This document shows, piece after piece, positions 16,101 through 24,268 of a DNA stretch of 64,000 nucleotides (its first letter is position 1; each line of letters opens with the position of its first letter). This DNA comes from DASYFG01 sp036498565 (GTDB lineage: Bacteria; Bacillota; Bacilli; Lactobacillales; Lactobacillaceae), in assembly GCA_036498565.1 (NCBI GenBank), contig DASYFG010000004.1, positions 434,001-498,000 on the forward strand. The letters are read 5' to 3'. The notes under the pieces are model-generated. The model was not told where the DNA came from. It worked only from the letters and a program-made list of their open reading frames with translations, and did no database searches. Made by a program: the position numbers and the translations under genes.

Positions 16101-17439
16101 TTCCCGCTTGCATTTTAACCGCGGATAATTCAATGATTTTGTCATAAATCGCCGACAAACCGGTCGTTTCCAAATCAAAAACAACATAAACCGTGTCAGG
16201 ATCCGTCAAATTCACCGGCGCAGGATTAAAGGCAATCGGCTCGCCATCTTCCACAACATTGGCTTCCATGCCGTAAATCATCTTCACGCCATTTTTCTTG
16301 GCCGCACCGGCTGCTTCCGGGAAACCTTGCACGTTGCCGGTGTCCACAACCGTGAATGCTTCATGGCCCCATTTGGCGGCTAATTTGACCGCATCGCTAA
16401 AGGTTGTCACGGCATCAAGCGCCGACATGCTGGAATGCGCGTGCAGTTCGATGCGCTTTTGCTCACCATCGTAATCATCGGCGCGACTTTGATGATCAAC
16501 CACTTGCAAGTCATAAATATTGAAAACTAACTCGCGTTGATACGTGTCTTCTTGCACATTTCCGCGCAAACGCACCCACAAGCCTTTGCCCAAATTATCA
16601 AAGACCGCGTCATCGCCTTCATCACGTGAGAATTTTTTTGCGGAAATTGATGACGAATAATCGGTTAACTTTAGCGTCAGCAATTTACGGCCAGATTTCA
16701 ATTCACGAATCTCAGAATCAAAAATATAACCTTCGACAATCACGGAACTTTCTTCGCCAACAATGTCTTCTAACCGCGTTAATTCAGCGTCAGGCGAGAT
16801 TTTCCGACCCAATTGCAAGACCACTTCGCCGTTCGCTTTTGGTTTCTCTTCTTCTGCTTTTTTCGCGGCTTCTTTGATCATTTGGTGGCCGTTTGCGCGG
16901 TGCATTTCAGCCGTTTGGGCAATTTGTTGCGCCAAATTTTGATCCAACTTCGGCACAAAGTCCAACGCTGGAAAACCATATTGCGCATACGTCGCCCGCA
17001 AATCAGCGGCTAAATTCATTTGTACATAGTCAAATAATTGTTGGCTGCCAGTGGCCAAAGTCAACGTCGTACCCGCCACTTGCAAATCCGTGTTGGTCAC
17101 CAATTGTTGCGCCGCGCCACTTGGTAATTGCAGTTGTTGCACGATAAATGGCCAATAATTTTCAATCAAATTATCCGCCAACACCGCTTGTTCCACCGTA
17201 ATTGCTAACGTTGTGTGCGCAATATTTTCAAAATTGGCGCGCATTTGACGTTGCAACAAAACAAGGACATCGACTGGCAAAATTTGGGCCAATTTCAATG
17301 AAAAATGCCATTGCTTGCGCTGCACAAAAACATCAACGCTCGTCAATTCACCGTTTTCAAAATGCGAATGGAGTTCCTCTGGCAGTTGAATTTGGGCCAA
17401 AAGTTGTTCAAGTTGTGCTTGGGGAGTGAGTTTTGCCAC
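13132..17439 (-). CDS. polC: DNA polymerase III subunit alpha, PolC type
   Basis: The 1435-residue replicative polymerase of low-GC Gram-positives. Order of parts: an N-terminal region, an OB fold (about residues 205-310), a PHP domain starting IELHAHSSMSALDAVT (about 332), an embedded DEDDh proofreading exonuclease (VVFDLETTG near 420), then the polymerase core with PDIDLNFSGDY and the tail. It ends in QLSLF, a beta-clamp binding motif. GTG 17439 is used, seven nt after AGGAGG. It follows proS as usual, but a promoter (TATAAT 17499-17504) and a hairpin lie between them. Confidence 0.97.
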   Translation of the reverse strand: MAKLTPQAQLEQLLAQIQLPEELHSHFENGELTSVDVFVQRKQWHFSLKLAQILPVDVLVLLQRQMRANFENIAHTTLAITVEQAVLADNLIENYWPFIVQQLQLPSGAAQQLVTNTDLQVAGTTLTLATGSQQLFDYVQMNLAADLRATYAQYGFPALDFVPKLDQNLAQQIAQTAEMHRANGHQMIKEAAKKAEEEKPKANGEVVLQLGRKISPDAELTRLEDIVGEESSVIVEGYIFDSEIRELKSGRKLLTLKLTDYSSSISAKKFSRDEGDDAVFDNLGKGLWVRLRGNVQEDTYQRELVFNIYDLQVVDHQSRADDYDGEQKRIELHAHSSMSALDAVTTFSDAVKLAAKWGHEAFTVVDTGNVQGFPEAAGAAKKNGVKMIYGMEANVVEDGEPIAFNPAPVNLTDPDTVYVVFDLETTGLSAIYDKIIELSAVKMQAGNVIGEFSEFINPGFPLSETTINLTSITDAMVANADTEENVFRKFREFYGDAVLIGHNVTFDVGFMNTGFRRYGMAEFTNPIIDTLTLARFLHPDFRSYRLNTLAKKFGIVLEQHHRAIFDSETTGHLAWQFVKDAKARYGIERHDQLNDYMTEGDAWKHARPFHATILVQNQIGLKNLFKLVSLSNTKFFNRVARIPRSLLQQYREGLLIGSGDNTNDVWEALMQKGEDEAREKAKFYDYLEIQPSANYAPQIEAELISSTEKLHSLHKQMLALGDELNKPVVVTGDVKYLNPEDAIYRKILLATQAGNPANRYQLPELYLRSTAEIMADFESFLDEATARQIVIDNTHLIADMIDDVAPMKDGSYPPNIPEAADQLREMTRKTALAWYGNPIPDEIQARIDFELNAIIGNGFAPHYIIAQRLVSKSEKDGYLVGSRGSVGSSFVATLTGITEVNPLPPHYRSAHGDYLEFVDPKAYESGYDLPAKADPNHPGEWLIGDGQNIPFETFMGFKGDKVPDIDLNFSGDYQPIAHNYMKVLFGENNVYRAGTIATVAEKTAFGYVKGYERDHELTLRSAEEERLAAGITGVKRTTGQHPGGILIVPREYEVYDFTPVQFPADDQSSLWQTTHLDYHSIHDNLLKMDILGHDDPTMIRTLKDMSGIDPKTIPVNDPGVLSLFTSPKALGVEPEQIFSKTGTLGLPEFGTNFVRGMLEETQPKNYSELLQISGLSHGTDVWLGNANELIEQGLATIGTVIGTRDKIMTDLINYGLEPSDAFNIMEKVRKGKGITEEYQAVMREHDVPEWYIQSCLKIKYMFPRAHAAAYVLMALRIAYFKVYFPAIYYAAYFSVRASMFDIVAMARGKETTKAAIQKIKALGREATMKDKETQTVLEMANEALERGIVFKMVDLDRSEALDWVIDGDTLIAPFIALPGLGDNVAKQIVAARAEKPFLSKEDLKKRGKVSQTLIDFMDQNQVLTDMPDENQLSLF

Positions 17440-17459
17440 GCCACAGCCTCCTTTAATTT

Positions 17460-17487
17460 GAAAAAGTCGACACGCTGGCCGACTTTT
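17460..17487 (-). terminator. Hairpin with T run in the polC leader (possible attenuator)
   Basis: AAAAGTCG/CGACTTTT stem followed by TTTTTC on the minus strand lies between the polC -10 element and its ribosome-binding site. As placed it could only attenuate polC itself. Confidence 0.5.
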
Positions 17488-17498
17488 AGATTAATTTT

Positions 17499-17504
17499 AT
17501 TATA
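17499..17504 (-). promoter_or_regulatory. Probable extended -10 promoter of polC
   Basis: TGCTATAAT (extended -10) about 60 nt upstream of the polC GTG. No convincing -35 is seen. Confidence 0.5.
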
Positions 17505-17537
17505 GCAAATTTTTGATGGCGCTGATAGCGAACAAAC

Positions 17538-17570
17538 AAAAAAGGTGCTGCAGAATTGCAGCGCCTTTTT
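17538..17570 (-). terminator. Intrinsic terminator after proS
   Basis: A strong hairpin pairing AAAAAGG and GCTGCA arms (AAAGGCGCTGCA with TGCAGCACCTTT, one mismatch) ends in TTTTTT on the minus strand, starting at the proS stop codon. Confidence 0.85.
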
Positions 17571-19281
17571 AAGCATTTTCCAACAAAACACTGATGTTGT
17601 CCACGACTTCGGCGACAGCCATTTCAATGCTGTCGCCTCCTTGACGGACTTTGACTTCGACGATGCCTTCGCCGGCTTTTTTACCAACGGTAATTCGGAT
17701 TGGCAAACCAATCAAATCTGCATCGGCAAACTTCACGCCAGGACGTTCCTTACGATCGTCGACCAACACTTCCAAGCCGCGCGCCGTTAACAAACTTTCC
17801 AGTTCGTCAGCCACGCGTGCTTGGTCCTCATCGCCCAAATTCACCGGCACCAAATGCACGTCAAATGGTGCCACTGCTTTTGGCCAAACCAAGCCATTTT
17901 CATCGGCTTTTTGTTCCGTAATCGCACTCAACAAGCGCGATACACCAATTCCGTATGAGCCCATGATGACGTCAATTTGGCGACCATTTTCATCCAAAAC
18001 TTGTGCGCCCAACGCCTTTGAATAACGCGTGCCCAATTTGAAAATGTGACCAATTTCAATTCCTTTGGTAAAGACCAATTTGCCTTGGCCATCAATTGCC
18101 AAATCACCTTCGCGCGCCGTGCGGAAATCCGCCACTTGCGCGTCGTCGATTTGCACGTCACGACCAAAATTGATGTTTTGGTAATGCACGCCATCAACGT
18201 TCGCACCGGCCATAAAGTTAGCCATGTCGGCCACACGTTCATCAACCAAAAGCGTCACATTTTCCGGCAAATTAACAGGTCCTAACGAACCAAAATGCGC
18301 ACCAAATGCGTCAAAGACAACTGCTTCATCCGCCACATCAAAATTATCGGCGTTCAAGAAGTTCTTGACTTTGACTTCGTTCACTTCAAAATCACCCGGC
18401 ACCAAAACCGCCACCAATTGACCGTCCGCTGCAAAGACAACTGTTTTGACCAATTCATTGGCATGTACGTCGAATTGCGCCACTAAGTCTTCAATTGTCT
18501 TAGCATTTGGCGTGTCAATTTTTGTCAATTCGGCTGCTTGGGCCGTGTTTGTTTGACGTTGATAACCGTCTTTGGCCATTTCCAAGTTCGCTGCGTAATC
18601 CGTTGCGTCGGAATAAGCGATAATGTCTTCGCCGGCGTTGGCAACTGCGGAAAATTCTTTGGAATCAGAACCACCCATTGCACCACCGTCACCGACAATC
18701 ACGCGGTAATCCAAGCCAATCCGGTCAAAAATCTTGCGGTACGCGCCTTCCATGTTGCGGTAAGCTTCGTCCAAACCAGCTTGATCCGCGCTAAATGAAT
18801 ACGCGTCTTTCATGATAAATTCACGCCCACGCAACAAACCATTTTTAGGACGCAATTCATCACGGAACTTTGTTTGCAATTGGTAGGTCAACAGTGGCAA
18901 CTTCTTGTAAGATTTGATGTCGTCACGAATCAATTGCGTAAAGGTTTCTTCGTGAGTTGGTCCCAAAATAAAGTCGCGGTCTTGACGGTTTTTTAATTTG
19001 TACAATTCTGGTCCATACGTGTCAAAGCGACCTGATTCTTTCCACAATTCAGCTGGCAAAAGCGTTGACACTAACATTTCATTGGCGTCAATTGCGGCCA
19101 TTTCTTCGCGAATAATATTTTGTACTTTGTTCAAAACACGTTGCGCCAACGGCAAATAAGCGTATGTTCCAGCCGAAATTTGACGGATGTAACCTGCTTT
19201 TAGTAATAATTGGTGACTTTTAATTTCTGCATCCGCTGGCACTTCGCGCAACGTTGGCATCAATAATTTTGATTGTTTCAT
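17569..19281 (-). CDS. proS: Prolyl-tRNA synthetase, bacterial type
   Basis: A 570-residue class II synthetase. Motif 2-like FRDELRPKNGLLRGREFIMKD, an insertion editing domain (about residues 230-390) and a C-terminal anticodon-binding domain (PFDVHLVPVNLGDEDQARVA) are seen in the order of the bacterial long form. Motif 3 reads GSYGIGVSRLLSA. ATG 19281 follows GAGGATTTT. It is 15 nt behind rseP in the uppS-cdsA-rseP-proS operon. Confidence 0.97.
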   Translation of the reverse strand: MKQSKLLMPTLREVPADAEIKSHQLLLKAGYIRQISAGTYAYLPLAQRVLNKVQNIIREEMAAIDANEMLVSTLLPAELWKESGRFDTYGPELYKLKNRQDRDFILGPTHEETFTQLIRDDIKSYKKLPLLTYQLQTKFRDELRPKNGLLRGREFIMKDAYSFSADQAGLDEAYRNMEGAYRKIFDRIGLDYRVIVGDGGAMGGSDSKEFSAVANAGEDIIAYSDATDYAANLEMAKDGYQRQTNTAQAAELTKIDTPNAKTIEDLVAQFDVHANELVKTVVFAADGQLVAVLVPGDFEVNEVKVKNFLNADNFDVADEAVVFDAFGAHFGSLGPVNLPENVTLLVDERVADMANFMAGANVDGVHYQNINFGRDVQIDDAQVADFRTAREGDLAIDGQGKLVFTKGIEIGHIFKLGTRYSKALGAQVLDENGRQIDVIMGSYGIGVSRLLSAITEQKADENGLVWPKAVAPFDVHLVPVNLGDEDQARVADELESLLTARGLEVLVDDRKERPGVKFADADLIGLPIRITVGKKAGEGIVEVKVRQGGDSIEMAVAEVVDNISVLLENA

Positions 19282-19296
19282 AAAATCCTCTTTCGC

Positions 19297-20544
19297 TTAT
19301 CTCAATAAATCATTAATCGTAACGGCAATCATCAACAGCACCAACAAACCAGCACCAACCACGGTGACGCCGGTTTCAAAACGCGCTGGCAACGGCTTGC
19401 GATAAATCGCTTCTACCAAATTCAATAACAACTTGCCCCCATCAAGGGCTGGAATCGGTAACAAATTCATCAAGCCCAAGTTAATCGACAACACCGCCAT
19501 AAAGCCAAATAACGTTAACCAACCAGCTTGCGCGGCGCTTGATGTCTCTTTGGCAATCGCAACAGGACCGCCCAACTTGTCCAAACTAAAACCACCACTA
19601 AACAAATGCAAAATCGCATCGACCACGCGCGTCATCATGCTCCAAGTGGCGCTCGCGCCGTATTTGATCCGCGATGCCAAATCTGTGTGCGTCTGTTGCG
19701 TAATCCCAATCACGTAGCGTGTTGTCCCGCTTTCGGTCACCTTTTTGGGCGTGATGGCTGTTTTATTTTGTTGACCATTGCGCTCATAAGTAATCGTCAT
19801 TTTTGTTTTGTGCGCACTGATTTGATTTGAAACGGCGTTCCAATCTGGTGTTTTCACACCGTCGATTGCCACCAACTTATCACCACTTTGCAAACCAGCG
19901 GCTTTGGCAGGATAACCAGCAGTCACTTCGCCAACAATATTTTCATTTAAACCAACACTTGGTTGGGCAAAACCAAGACCGACAAAGACCAACAATGCCA
20001 AGATGAAATTCATCACAGGACCGGCAATGTTGATGACGGCACGTTGCCATAATTTGGCACTTTGAAACCACGTATCGCGTGGCGCAATTTGCACCGTTGT
20101 GCCGTCTTGTTCCACCAAAACCGCGTCATGATCAACGACAAAACGACGCGCTTCATCATTAACCACCGTCTGAATAAATAATTCATCGGTCAAATCAAAC
20201 GTATCCACGACCGCCAACAAACCACGTTGGCCCATGTCGTCAACGCGTTGATCAATTTTGGTCACTACGCCGGCCGCATTCGTCGTTAACAAAATCCGTT
20301 GGCCCGCACTTAAATCAGCGCCTTCATCCAAACCCGCCATGCGCACGTACCCACCAACGGGCAAAATGCGCAGCGTATAAGCCGTGTGCTGACGCACCGT
20401 TTGGAAAATTTTCGGGCCCATCCCAATGGCAAACTCACGCACGAGCACGCCCGATTTTTTGGCCGCAATAAAATGTCCCCATTCGTGGACAGCCACCAAG
20501 ACACCGAAGACAAAAATAAACGCTAAAATCGAAGTTAAAGTCAT
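19297..20544 (-). CDS. rseP: Site-2 intramembrane metalloprotease RseP/RasP
   Basis: A 415-residue membrane zinc protease that cleaves anti-sigma factors and remnant signal peptides within the membrane. The zinc motif HEWGH is at residues 20-24, a PDZ-like segment (VTAGYPAKAAGLQSGDKLVAIDG) is central, and the second metal-site motif PIPALDGGKLL is near residue 360. At least four membrane helices are visible. ATG 20544 follows AAGGAATT. It sits between cdsA and proS as in other Firmicutes. Confidence 0.95.
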   Translation of the reverse strand: MTLTSILAFIFVFGVLVAVHEWGHFIAAKKSGVLVREFAIGMGPKIFQTVRQHTAYTLRILPVGGYVRMAGLDEGADLSAGQRILLTTNAAGVVTKIDQRVDDMGQRGLLAVVDTFDLTDELFIQTVVNDEARRFVVDHDAVLVEQDGTTVQIAPRDTWFQSAKLWQRAVINIAGPVMNFILALLVFVGLGFAQPSVGLNENIVGEVTAGYPAKAAGLQSGDKLVAIDGVKTPDWNAVSNQISAHKTKMTITYERNGQQNKTAITPKKVTESGTTRYVIGITQQTHTDLASRIKYGASATWSMMTRVVDAILHLFSGGFSLDKLGGPVAIAKETSSAAQAGWLTLFGFMAVLSINLGLMNLLPIPALDGGKLLLNLVEAIYRKPLPARFETGVTVVGAGLLVLLMIAVTINDLLR

Positions 20545-20582
20545 ATGAATTCCTTCATGAAACGTGTTAAAACACGCGAATT

Positions 20583-21371
20583 TTACAACATCCCCAAAAT
20601 ACCCATCAAAGGCAACACAATCAACATCGAATCAAACCGATCCAAAATACCACCGTGTCCCGGCAAAATAGTGCCAGAATCTTTCACGCCGTAATGACGT
20701 TTGAAAGCAGACTCAACCAAATCACCCAATTGACCTGCAACCGACAAAACCAAGGCGAAGCCAGCCAATTCCAACCAGTTATAAGTCAACCACCCGCCCA
20801 GCGTGTAAATGACAACCACCAAGATAACGGCGGCCAAACTCCCGCCGATTGAACCTTCCCAGGTTTTGTTCGGACTGATTTTCGGCGCTAACTTGTTTTT
20901 CCCCATTTGGCGGCCAACTAAGTACGCACCAGAATCGGTAATCCACACAATCAACAAACCAAACATCAACGTCGCCAAACCAGTTTCACGCGCGGCAACA
21001 AAGTAATGAAAGCCCGTGCCGACGTACAACGCCGCTAATAACAAAGAACCCGCGTCATCAAAATTAAAGTTGTGCCGTGAAAAAACGGTGTGGCCCAACA
21101 ATAAAAACCCCATCAAGTAAAAAAACAAATAAGCGCCGTGAATCATCGGAATATTTGCCCAAAAACCTTTTGGTAAAATCAGCGCCAATGCCGCCGCCGT
21201 TGAAATCAACGCTTCTGGTGAAACCAGCAAACGCTTTTTCATCCGTAAAAATTCGCTCATAGCCACAGCCCCTAAAATCAAAGCCAAGCCCAACAACCAG
21301 TCGCCACCAATATAAACAATTGGCACGAACAATGCCAATGCGACTACCGCCGTAATCACCCGAGTTTTCAT
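20583..21371 (-). CDS. cdsA: Phosphatidate cytidylyltransferase
   Basis: A 262-residue integral membrane enzyme making CDP-diacylglycerol for phospholipid synthesis. About seven membrane helices are visible. The C-terminal CDP-diglyceride synthetase signature is seen as GQLGDLVESAFKRHYGVKDSG, followed by LPGHGGILDRFDS. The KNKLAPKISPNKTWEGSIGG block precedes it. The ATG is ATGA-overlapped with uppS, and the rseP gene follows 38 nt downstream. Confidence 0.96.
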   Translation of the reverse strand: MKTRVITAVVALALFVPIVYIGGDWLLGLALILGAVAMSEFLRMKKRLLVSPEALISTAAALALILPKGFWANIPMIHGAYLFFYLMGFLLLGHTVFSRHNFNFDDAGSLLLAALYVGTGFHYFVAARETGLATLMFGLLIVWITDSGAYLVGRQMGKNKLAPKISPNKTWEGSIGGSLAAVILVVVIYTLGGWLTYNWLELAGFALVLSVAGQLGDLVESAFKRHYGVKDSGTILPGHGGILDRFDSMLIVLPLMGILGML

Positions 21372-22138
21372 GCGTCATCCTCCTTCAAACCACCAAAGCG
21401 ACGTTGCCGTTTGCTAAACGCCACAATCGCCTCGTTCAAATCATCCCCTGCAAAATCTGGCCATTTTTTATCCGTAAAATAAAGTTCTGAATACGCCGTT
21501 TGGTAAGGCAAAAAGTTGCTCAAGCGTAATTCACCAGACGTGCGAATCACCAAATCCGGATCCGCCAACGCCCCTAACGCACCCGTCGTCAGAGCCGCCG
21601 CAAACGTTTCATCGGTAATTTCAGCGGCTGTCAATGTCCCAGCTGCCACTTGCTGTGCAAGCAGTTGGGCGGCTTGAACGATTTCCAAACGACCACCGTA
21701 GTTCAACGCAAAATTCAACACCATGCCGGTACCGTGCGCAGTGTCCGCCATTGCTTTGCGCACGGCGACTTGCGTGTTTTCCGGCAAACCGTCAATATCA
21801 CCAATCACGTTCACGCGAATGTTATTGGCAATCAAATCCGGCACAAAATCATTGAAAAAATCAATCGGCAATTTCATCAAAAAACTAACTTCGTCATTAG
21901 GACGCGACCAATTTTCCGTCGAAAAAGCATATAAAGATAAGACTTGCACGCCTGCATTTGAGGCGGCTTTAGCAATTGTTTTCACCGTTTGCATGCCTGC
22001 CTTGTGGCCAGCAACACGCGGCATTAACCGTTCTTTGGCCCAGCGACCATTACCGTCCATAATGATGGCAACGTGTTTGGGAATTTGTAAATCTACTGCC
22101 ACTTCCGCAAGTGGGGTCGAAGCTTTGAAAAGCGCCAA
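21368..22138 (-). CDS. uppS: Undecaprenyl diphosphate synthase
   Basis: A 256-residue cis-prenyltransferase that makes the C55 lipid carrier for cell wall synthesis. Signatures are HVAIIMDGNGRWAKERLMPRVAGHKAG at the start and DPDLVIRTSGELRLSNFLPYQ..ELYF near the end. The longest frame opens at ATG 22168, but the AAGGAGGG site lies downstream of it. I therefore choose TTG 22138, seven nt after that site, which also gives the usual family length. It is first in the uppS-cdsA-rseP-proS operon. Confidence 0.95.
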   Translation of the reverse strand: MALFKASTPLAEVAVDLQIPKHVAIIMDGNGRWAKERLMPRVAGHKAGMQTVKTIAKAASNAGVQVLSLYAFSTENWSRPNDEVSFLMKLPIDFFNDFVPDLIANNIRVNVIGDIDGLPENTQVAVRKAMADTAHGTGMVLNFALNYGGRLEIVQAAQLLAQQVAAGTLTAAEITDETFAAALTTGALGALADPDLVIRTSGELRLSNFLPYQTAYSELYFTDKKWPDFAGDDLNEAIVAFSKRQRRFGGLKEDDA

Positions 22139-22178
22139 AACGCTTCCCTCCTTTAAGTTCAAGTTCATAGTCTTTACT

Positions 22179-22184
22179 ATTTTA
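22179..22184 (-). promoter_or_regulatory. Extended -10 promoter of uppS
   Basis: TGCTAAAAT, an extended -10, lies 40 nt upstream of the uppS TTG and directly after the merR terminator. The -35 is weak. Confidence 0.55.
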
Positions 22185-22200
22185 GCAGATTATCACATGA

Positions 22201-22226
22201 AAAAACAGCGCCGTTAGACGCTGTTG
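22201..22226 (-). terminator. Intrinsic terminator after the MerR-family gene
   Basis: ACAGCG/CGCTGT stem with an eight-base loop followed by TTTTTT on the minus strand. Confidence 0.8.
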
Positions 22227-22228
22227 CG

Positions 22229-22594
22229 CTATTCAGGTACATCATCCCCTTTTCGTACCGCTGCTAAAGTCCGCTTTAAGTGCTGTGCTTGCAAGGTGAT
22301 GTCTGCTAATTTTTGTTGCAAAATTTGTTGCTGTTGTGTCAACAAGGCAATCCGTTCATTGGTTGACGCGACACAACCTGCTTGCACTTCGGCCACATAG
22401 CGGCGAATTTGTTGCACAGTCATCCCCGCCATGCGCAACGTTTGCACCATGTTTAACCAAATTAAATCTTCCTTGCCAAACACGCGCCGGCCATTTGCTA
22501 GTCGCGTAACTGGTGGAATGAGCGCTGCTTTTTCATAGTAACGAATGGTATAAGGCGTTAAGCCAATTGTCTGAGCTACTTCATCGATTGTCAT
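22229..22594 (-). CDS. MerR-family transcriptional regulator
   Basis: A 121-residue regulator with the MerR winged-helix start MTIDEVAQTIGLTPYTIRYYE, then RRVFGKEDLIWL and MAGMTVQQIRRYV, and a coiled-coil tail rich in glutamine (about residues 84-112). It has a single cysteine (residue 74), so a multi-cysteine metal site is unlikely. It is closest in style to the AdhR/TipAL-like group. The start has no ribosome-binding site. A TATAAT lies six nt before the ATG, so the message is probably leaderless. It likely controls the divergent SnoaL-like gene through the palindrome at 22639-22654. Confidence 0.9.
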   Translation of the reverse strand: MTIDEVAQTIGLTPYTIRYYEKAALIPPVTRLANGRRVFGKEDLIWLNMVQTLRMAGMTVQQIRRYVAEVQAGCVASTNERIALLTQQQQILQQKLADITLQAQHLKRTLAAVRKGDDVPE

Positions 22595-22600
22595 GTCTTT

Positions 22601-22606
22601 ATTATA
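22601..22606 (-). promoter_or_regulatory. -10 element giving a probable leaderless merR message
   Basis: TATAAT ends six nt before the ATG, placing the transcription start at or next to the initiation codon. No -35 of quality is seen. Confidence 0.55.
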
Positions 22607-22633
22607 AATAGTTTCGCACCTGAAAACCAGCGC

Positions 22634-22664
22634 TTGACTTAGAGCGCGCTCTAATTGTTACAGT
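22634..22664 (+). promoter_or_regulatory. MerR-type 19-bp-spacer promoter with palindromic operator
   Basis: TTGACT (22634-22639) and TACAGT (22659-22664) are 19 bp apart, and a perfect 16-bp palindrome TTAGAGCGCGCTCTAA (22639-22654) fills the spacer. This is the classic layout that a MerR protein activates by twisting the DNA. Confidence 0.88.
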
Positions 22665-22692
22665 TAGCTTATCAAATTTTTGGAGGCACAAC

Positions 22693-22992
22693 ATGCAATC
22701 AGTTGTCGAAGCTTATTTAACTGCCCATAATCAAGGTAACTTTGACGCCTTACCGGCTATTTTTACAGATCACGCCATCGTGGTTGATGAAGGTCAACGT
22801 TATCAAGGTCTACTCGAAATTGCCCAATGGATGCGTAAAACTTTGGACGCTTATCAAATGACCAGCGAACTATTGGCATTTGATGGCGAGATAATCAAGG
22901 TAAAAGTCACGGGTAATTTTCCCGGTAGTCCCGCTGTGATGACACATCATGTGACATTTTTTGATGATAAAATCCAATCGTTAGAGATGTAA
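22693..22992 (+). CDS. SnoaL-like (NTF2-fold) small protein
   Basis: A 99-residue protein with the start VVEAYLTAHNQGNFDALPAIFTDHAIVVD, typical of SnoaL-like NTF2-fold proteins. The group includes ketosteroid isomerase-like enzymes and binding proteins. No substrate can be assigned. GGAGG lies six nt before ATG 22693. It is the only gene under the MerR-type promoter and ends in a strong terminator, so it is probably the sole target of the divergent regulator. Confidence 0.8.
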   Translation: MQSVVEAYLTAHNQGNFDALPAIFTDHAIVVDEGQRYQGLLEIAQWMRKTLDAYQMTSELLAFDGEIIKVKVTGNFPGSPAVMTHHVTFFDDKIQSLEM

Positions 22993-23021
22993 AAAAGCGA
23001 CCGCATTGCGGTCGCTTTTTT
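22991..23021. terminator. Bidirectional terminator between the SnoaL-like gene and rpoD
   Basis: AAAAAAGCGACCGC-ATT-GCGGTCGCTTTTTT, a nearly perfect hairpin with T runs both ways between convergent genes. Confidence 0.92.
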
Positions 23022-24267
23022 ATTCTTCCATGAAATCTTTCAATTGCTTTGAACGGCTTGGGTGGCGCAACTTGCGCAACGCCTTTGCTTCGATTTGACG
23101 GATACGTTCACGCGTCACGCCAAATACACGACCGACTTCTTCCAAAGTCCGCGTACGACCATCTTCCAAACCAAAGCGCAAACGCAAAACGTTTTCTTCG
23201 CGGTCAGTCAACGTGTCCAACACGGCTTCCAATTGTTCACGCAACATTTGGTAAGCGGCTGAATCAGCTGGTGAAATCGCTTCGTTGTCTTCAATGAAGT
23301 CACCCAAATGTGAATCATCTTCTTCACCAATTGGCGTTTCCAATGACACAGGTTCTTGGGCGATTTTCAAAATTTCACTGACCTTGTCACGCACCAAATC
23401 CATTTCAGCACCGATTTCGTCAGGTAAAGGTTCACGCCCCAAATCTTGCAACAATTGACGTTGAATCCGAATCAATTTGTTAATGGTTTCCACCATGTGA
23501 ACCGGGATACGAATCGTGCGGGCTTGGTCGGCAATCGCACGTGTAATCGCTTGACGAATCCACCAAGTGGCATAAGTTGAGAACTTAAATCCCTTTTGGT
23601 AATCAAACTTTTCAACGGCCTTCATCAAGCCCATATTACCTTCTTGAATCAAATCCAAGAATTGCATGCCACGACCGACATAACGCTTCGCAATCGACAC
23701 CACCAAACGCAAGTTAGCTTCCGCCAATTCTTGCTTGGCAAATTCTGCATCCGCACCGCCAGCTTCAATACGCTTAGCGATCGAAATTTCTTCTTCCCCG
23801 TTCAACAAAGACACGCGGCCGATTTCTTTCAAATACATGCGCACGGGGTCATTGATTTTGATGTTGGCTGGAATTGTTTCGTCTGCCAATTCTTCTTTGG
23901 TTGGCGTTTCTTTTTTTGACTTCAAAACTTGTTCGGCTGGTTCACCGTTTTCATCAACGATTGAAATACCAGCGTCTTCAATTTTTTCCATCATCGTTTC
24001 AATGCCGTCTTGATCCAATTCAAATGGCTTGGCCAATTTCTCTTGCAAGTCATCGAACTTGATTTGGCCGCTTGGCTTGAATTCTTTGATGGTTGCTGCC
24101 AAAGCTTTGTCGTAAGCGGGATTGTTGGCTGTTTTGTCAGTCTTTCCCGTTGCCAAATCAAACAAGTCATTTTTCTTCATGCTTGATGTGTACGCAATAT
24201 TTTGACTATCCAAATAAATTTTCAAATCTGCGACGGTGCTTTTTGTATTGATTTTTTTGTCTGTCAT
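23020..24267 (-). CDS. rpoD: RNA polymerase primary sigma factor
   Basis: A 415-residue sigma-70 with region 1.1 and an acidic linker (first about 140 residues), region 1.2 (DPVRMYLKEIGRVSLL), region 2 (LRLVVSIAKRYVGRGMQFLDLIQEGNMGLMKAVEKFDY, then FSTYATWWIRQAI), region 3 and region 4 (TLEEVGRVFGVTRERIRQIEAKALRKLRHPSRS). ATG 24267 follows GAGGAG. It lies one base behind the dnaG stop, the conserved dnaG-rpoD operon. Confidence 0.98.
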   Translation of the reverse strand: MTDKKINTKSTVADLKIYLDSQNIAYTSSMKKNDLFDLATGKTDKTANNPAYDKALAATIKEFKPSGQIKFDDLQEKLAKPFELDQDGIETMMEKIEDAGISIVDENGEPAEQVLKSKKETPTKEELADETIPANIKINDPVRMYLKEIGRVSLLNGEEEISIAKRIEAGGADAEFAKQELAEANLRLVVSIAKRYVGRGMQFLDLIQEGNMGLMKAVEKFDYQKGFKFSTYATWWIRQAITRAIADQARTIRIPVHMVETINKLIRIQRQLLQDLGREPLPDEIGAEMDLVRDKVSEILKIAQEPVSLETPIGEEDDSHLGDFIEDNEAISPADSAAYQMLREQLEAVLDTLTDREENVLRLRFGLEDGRTRTLEEVGRVFGVTRERIRQIEAKALRKLRHPSRSKQLKDFMEE

Positions 24268-24268
24268 C

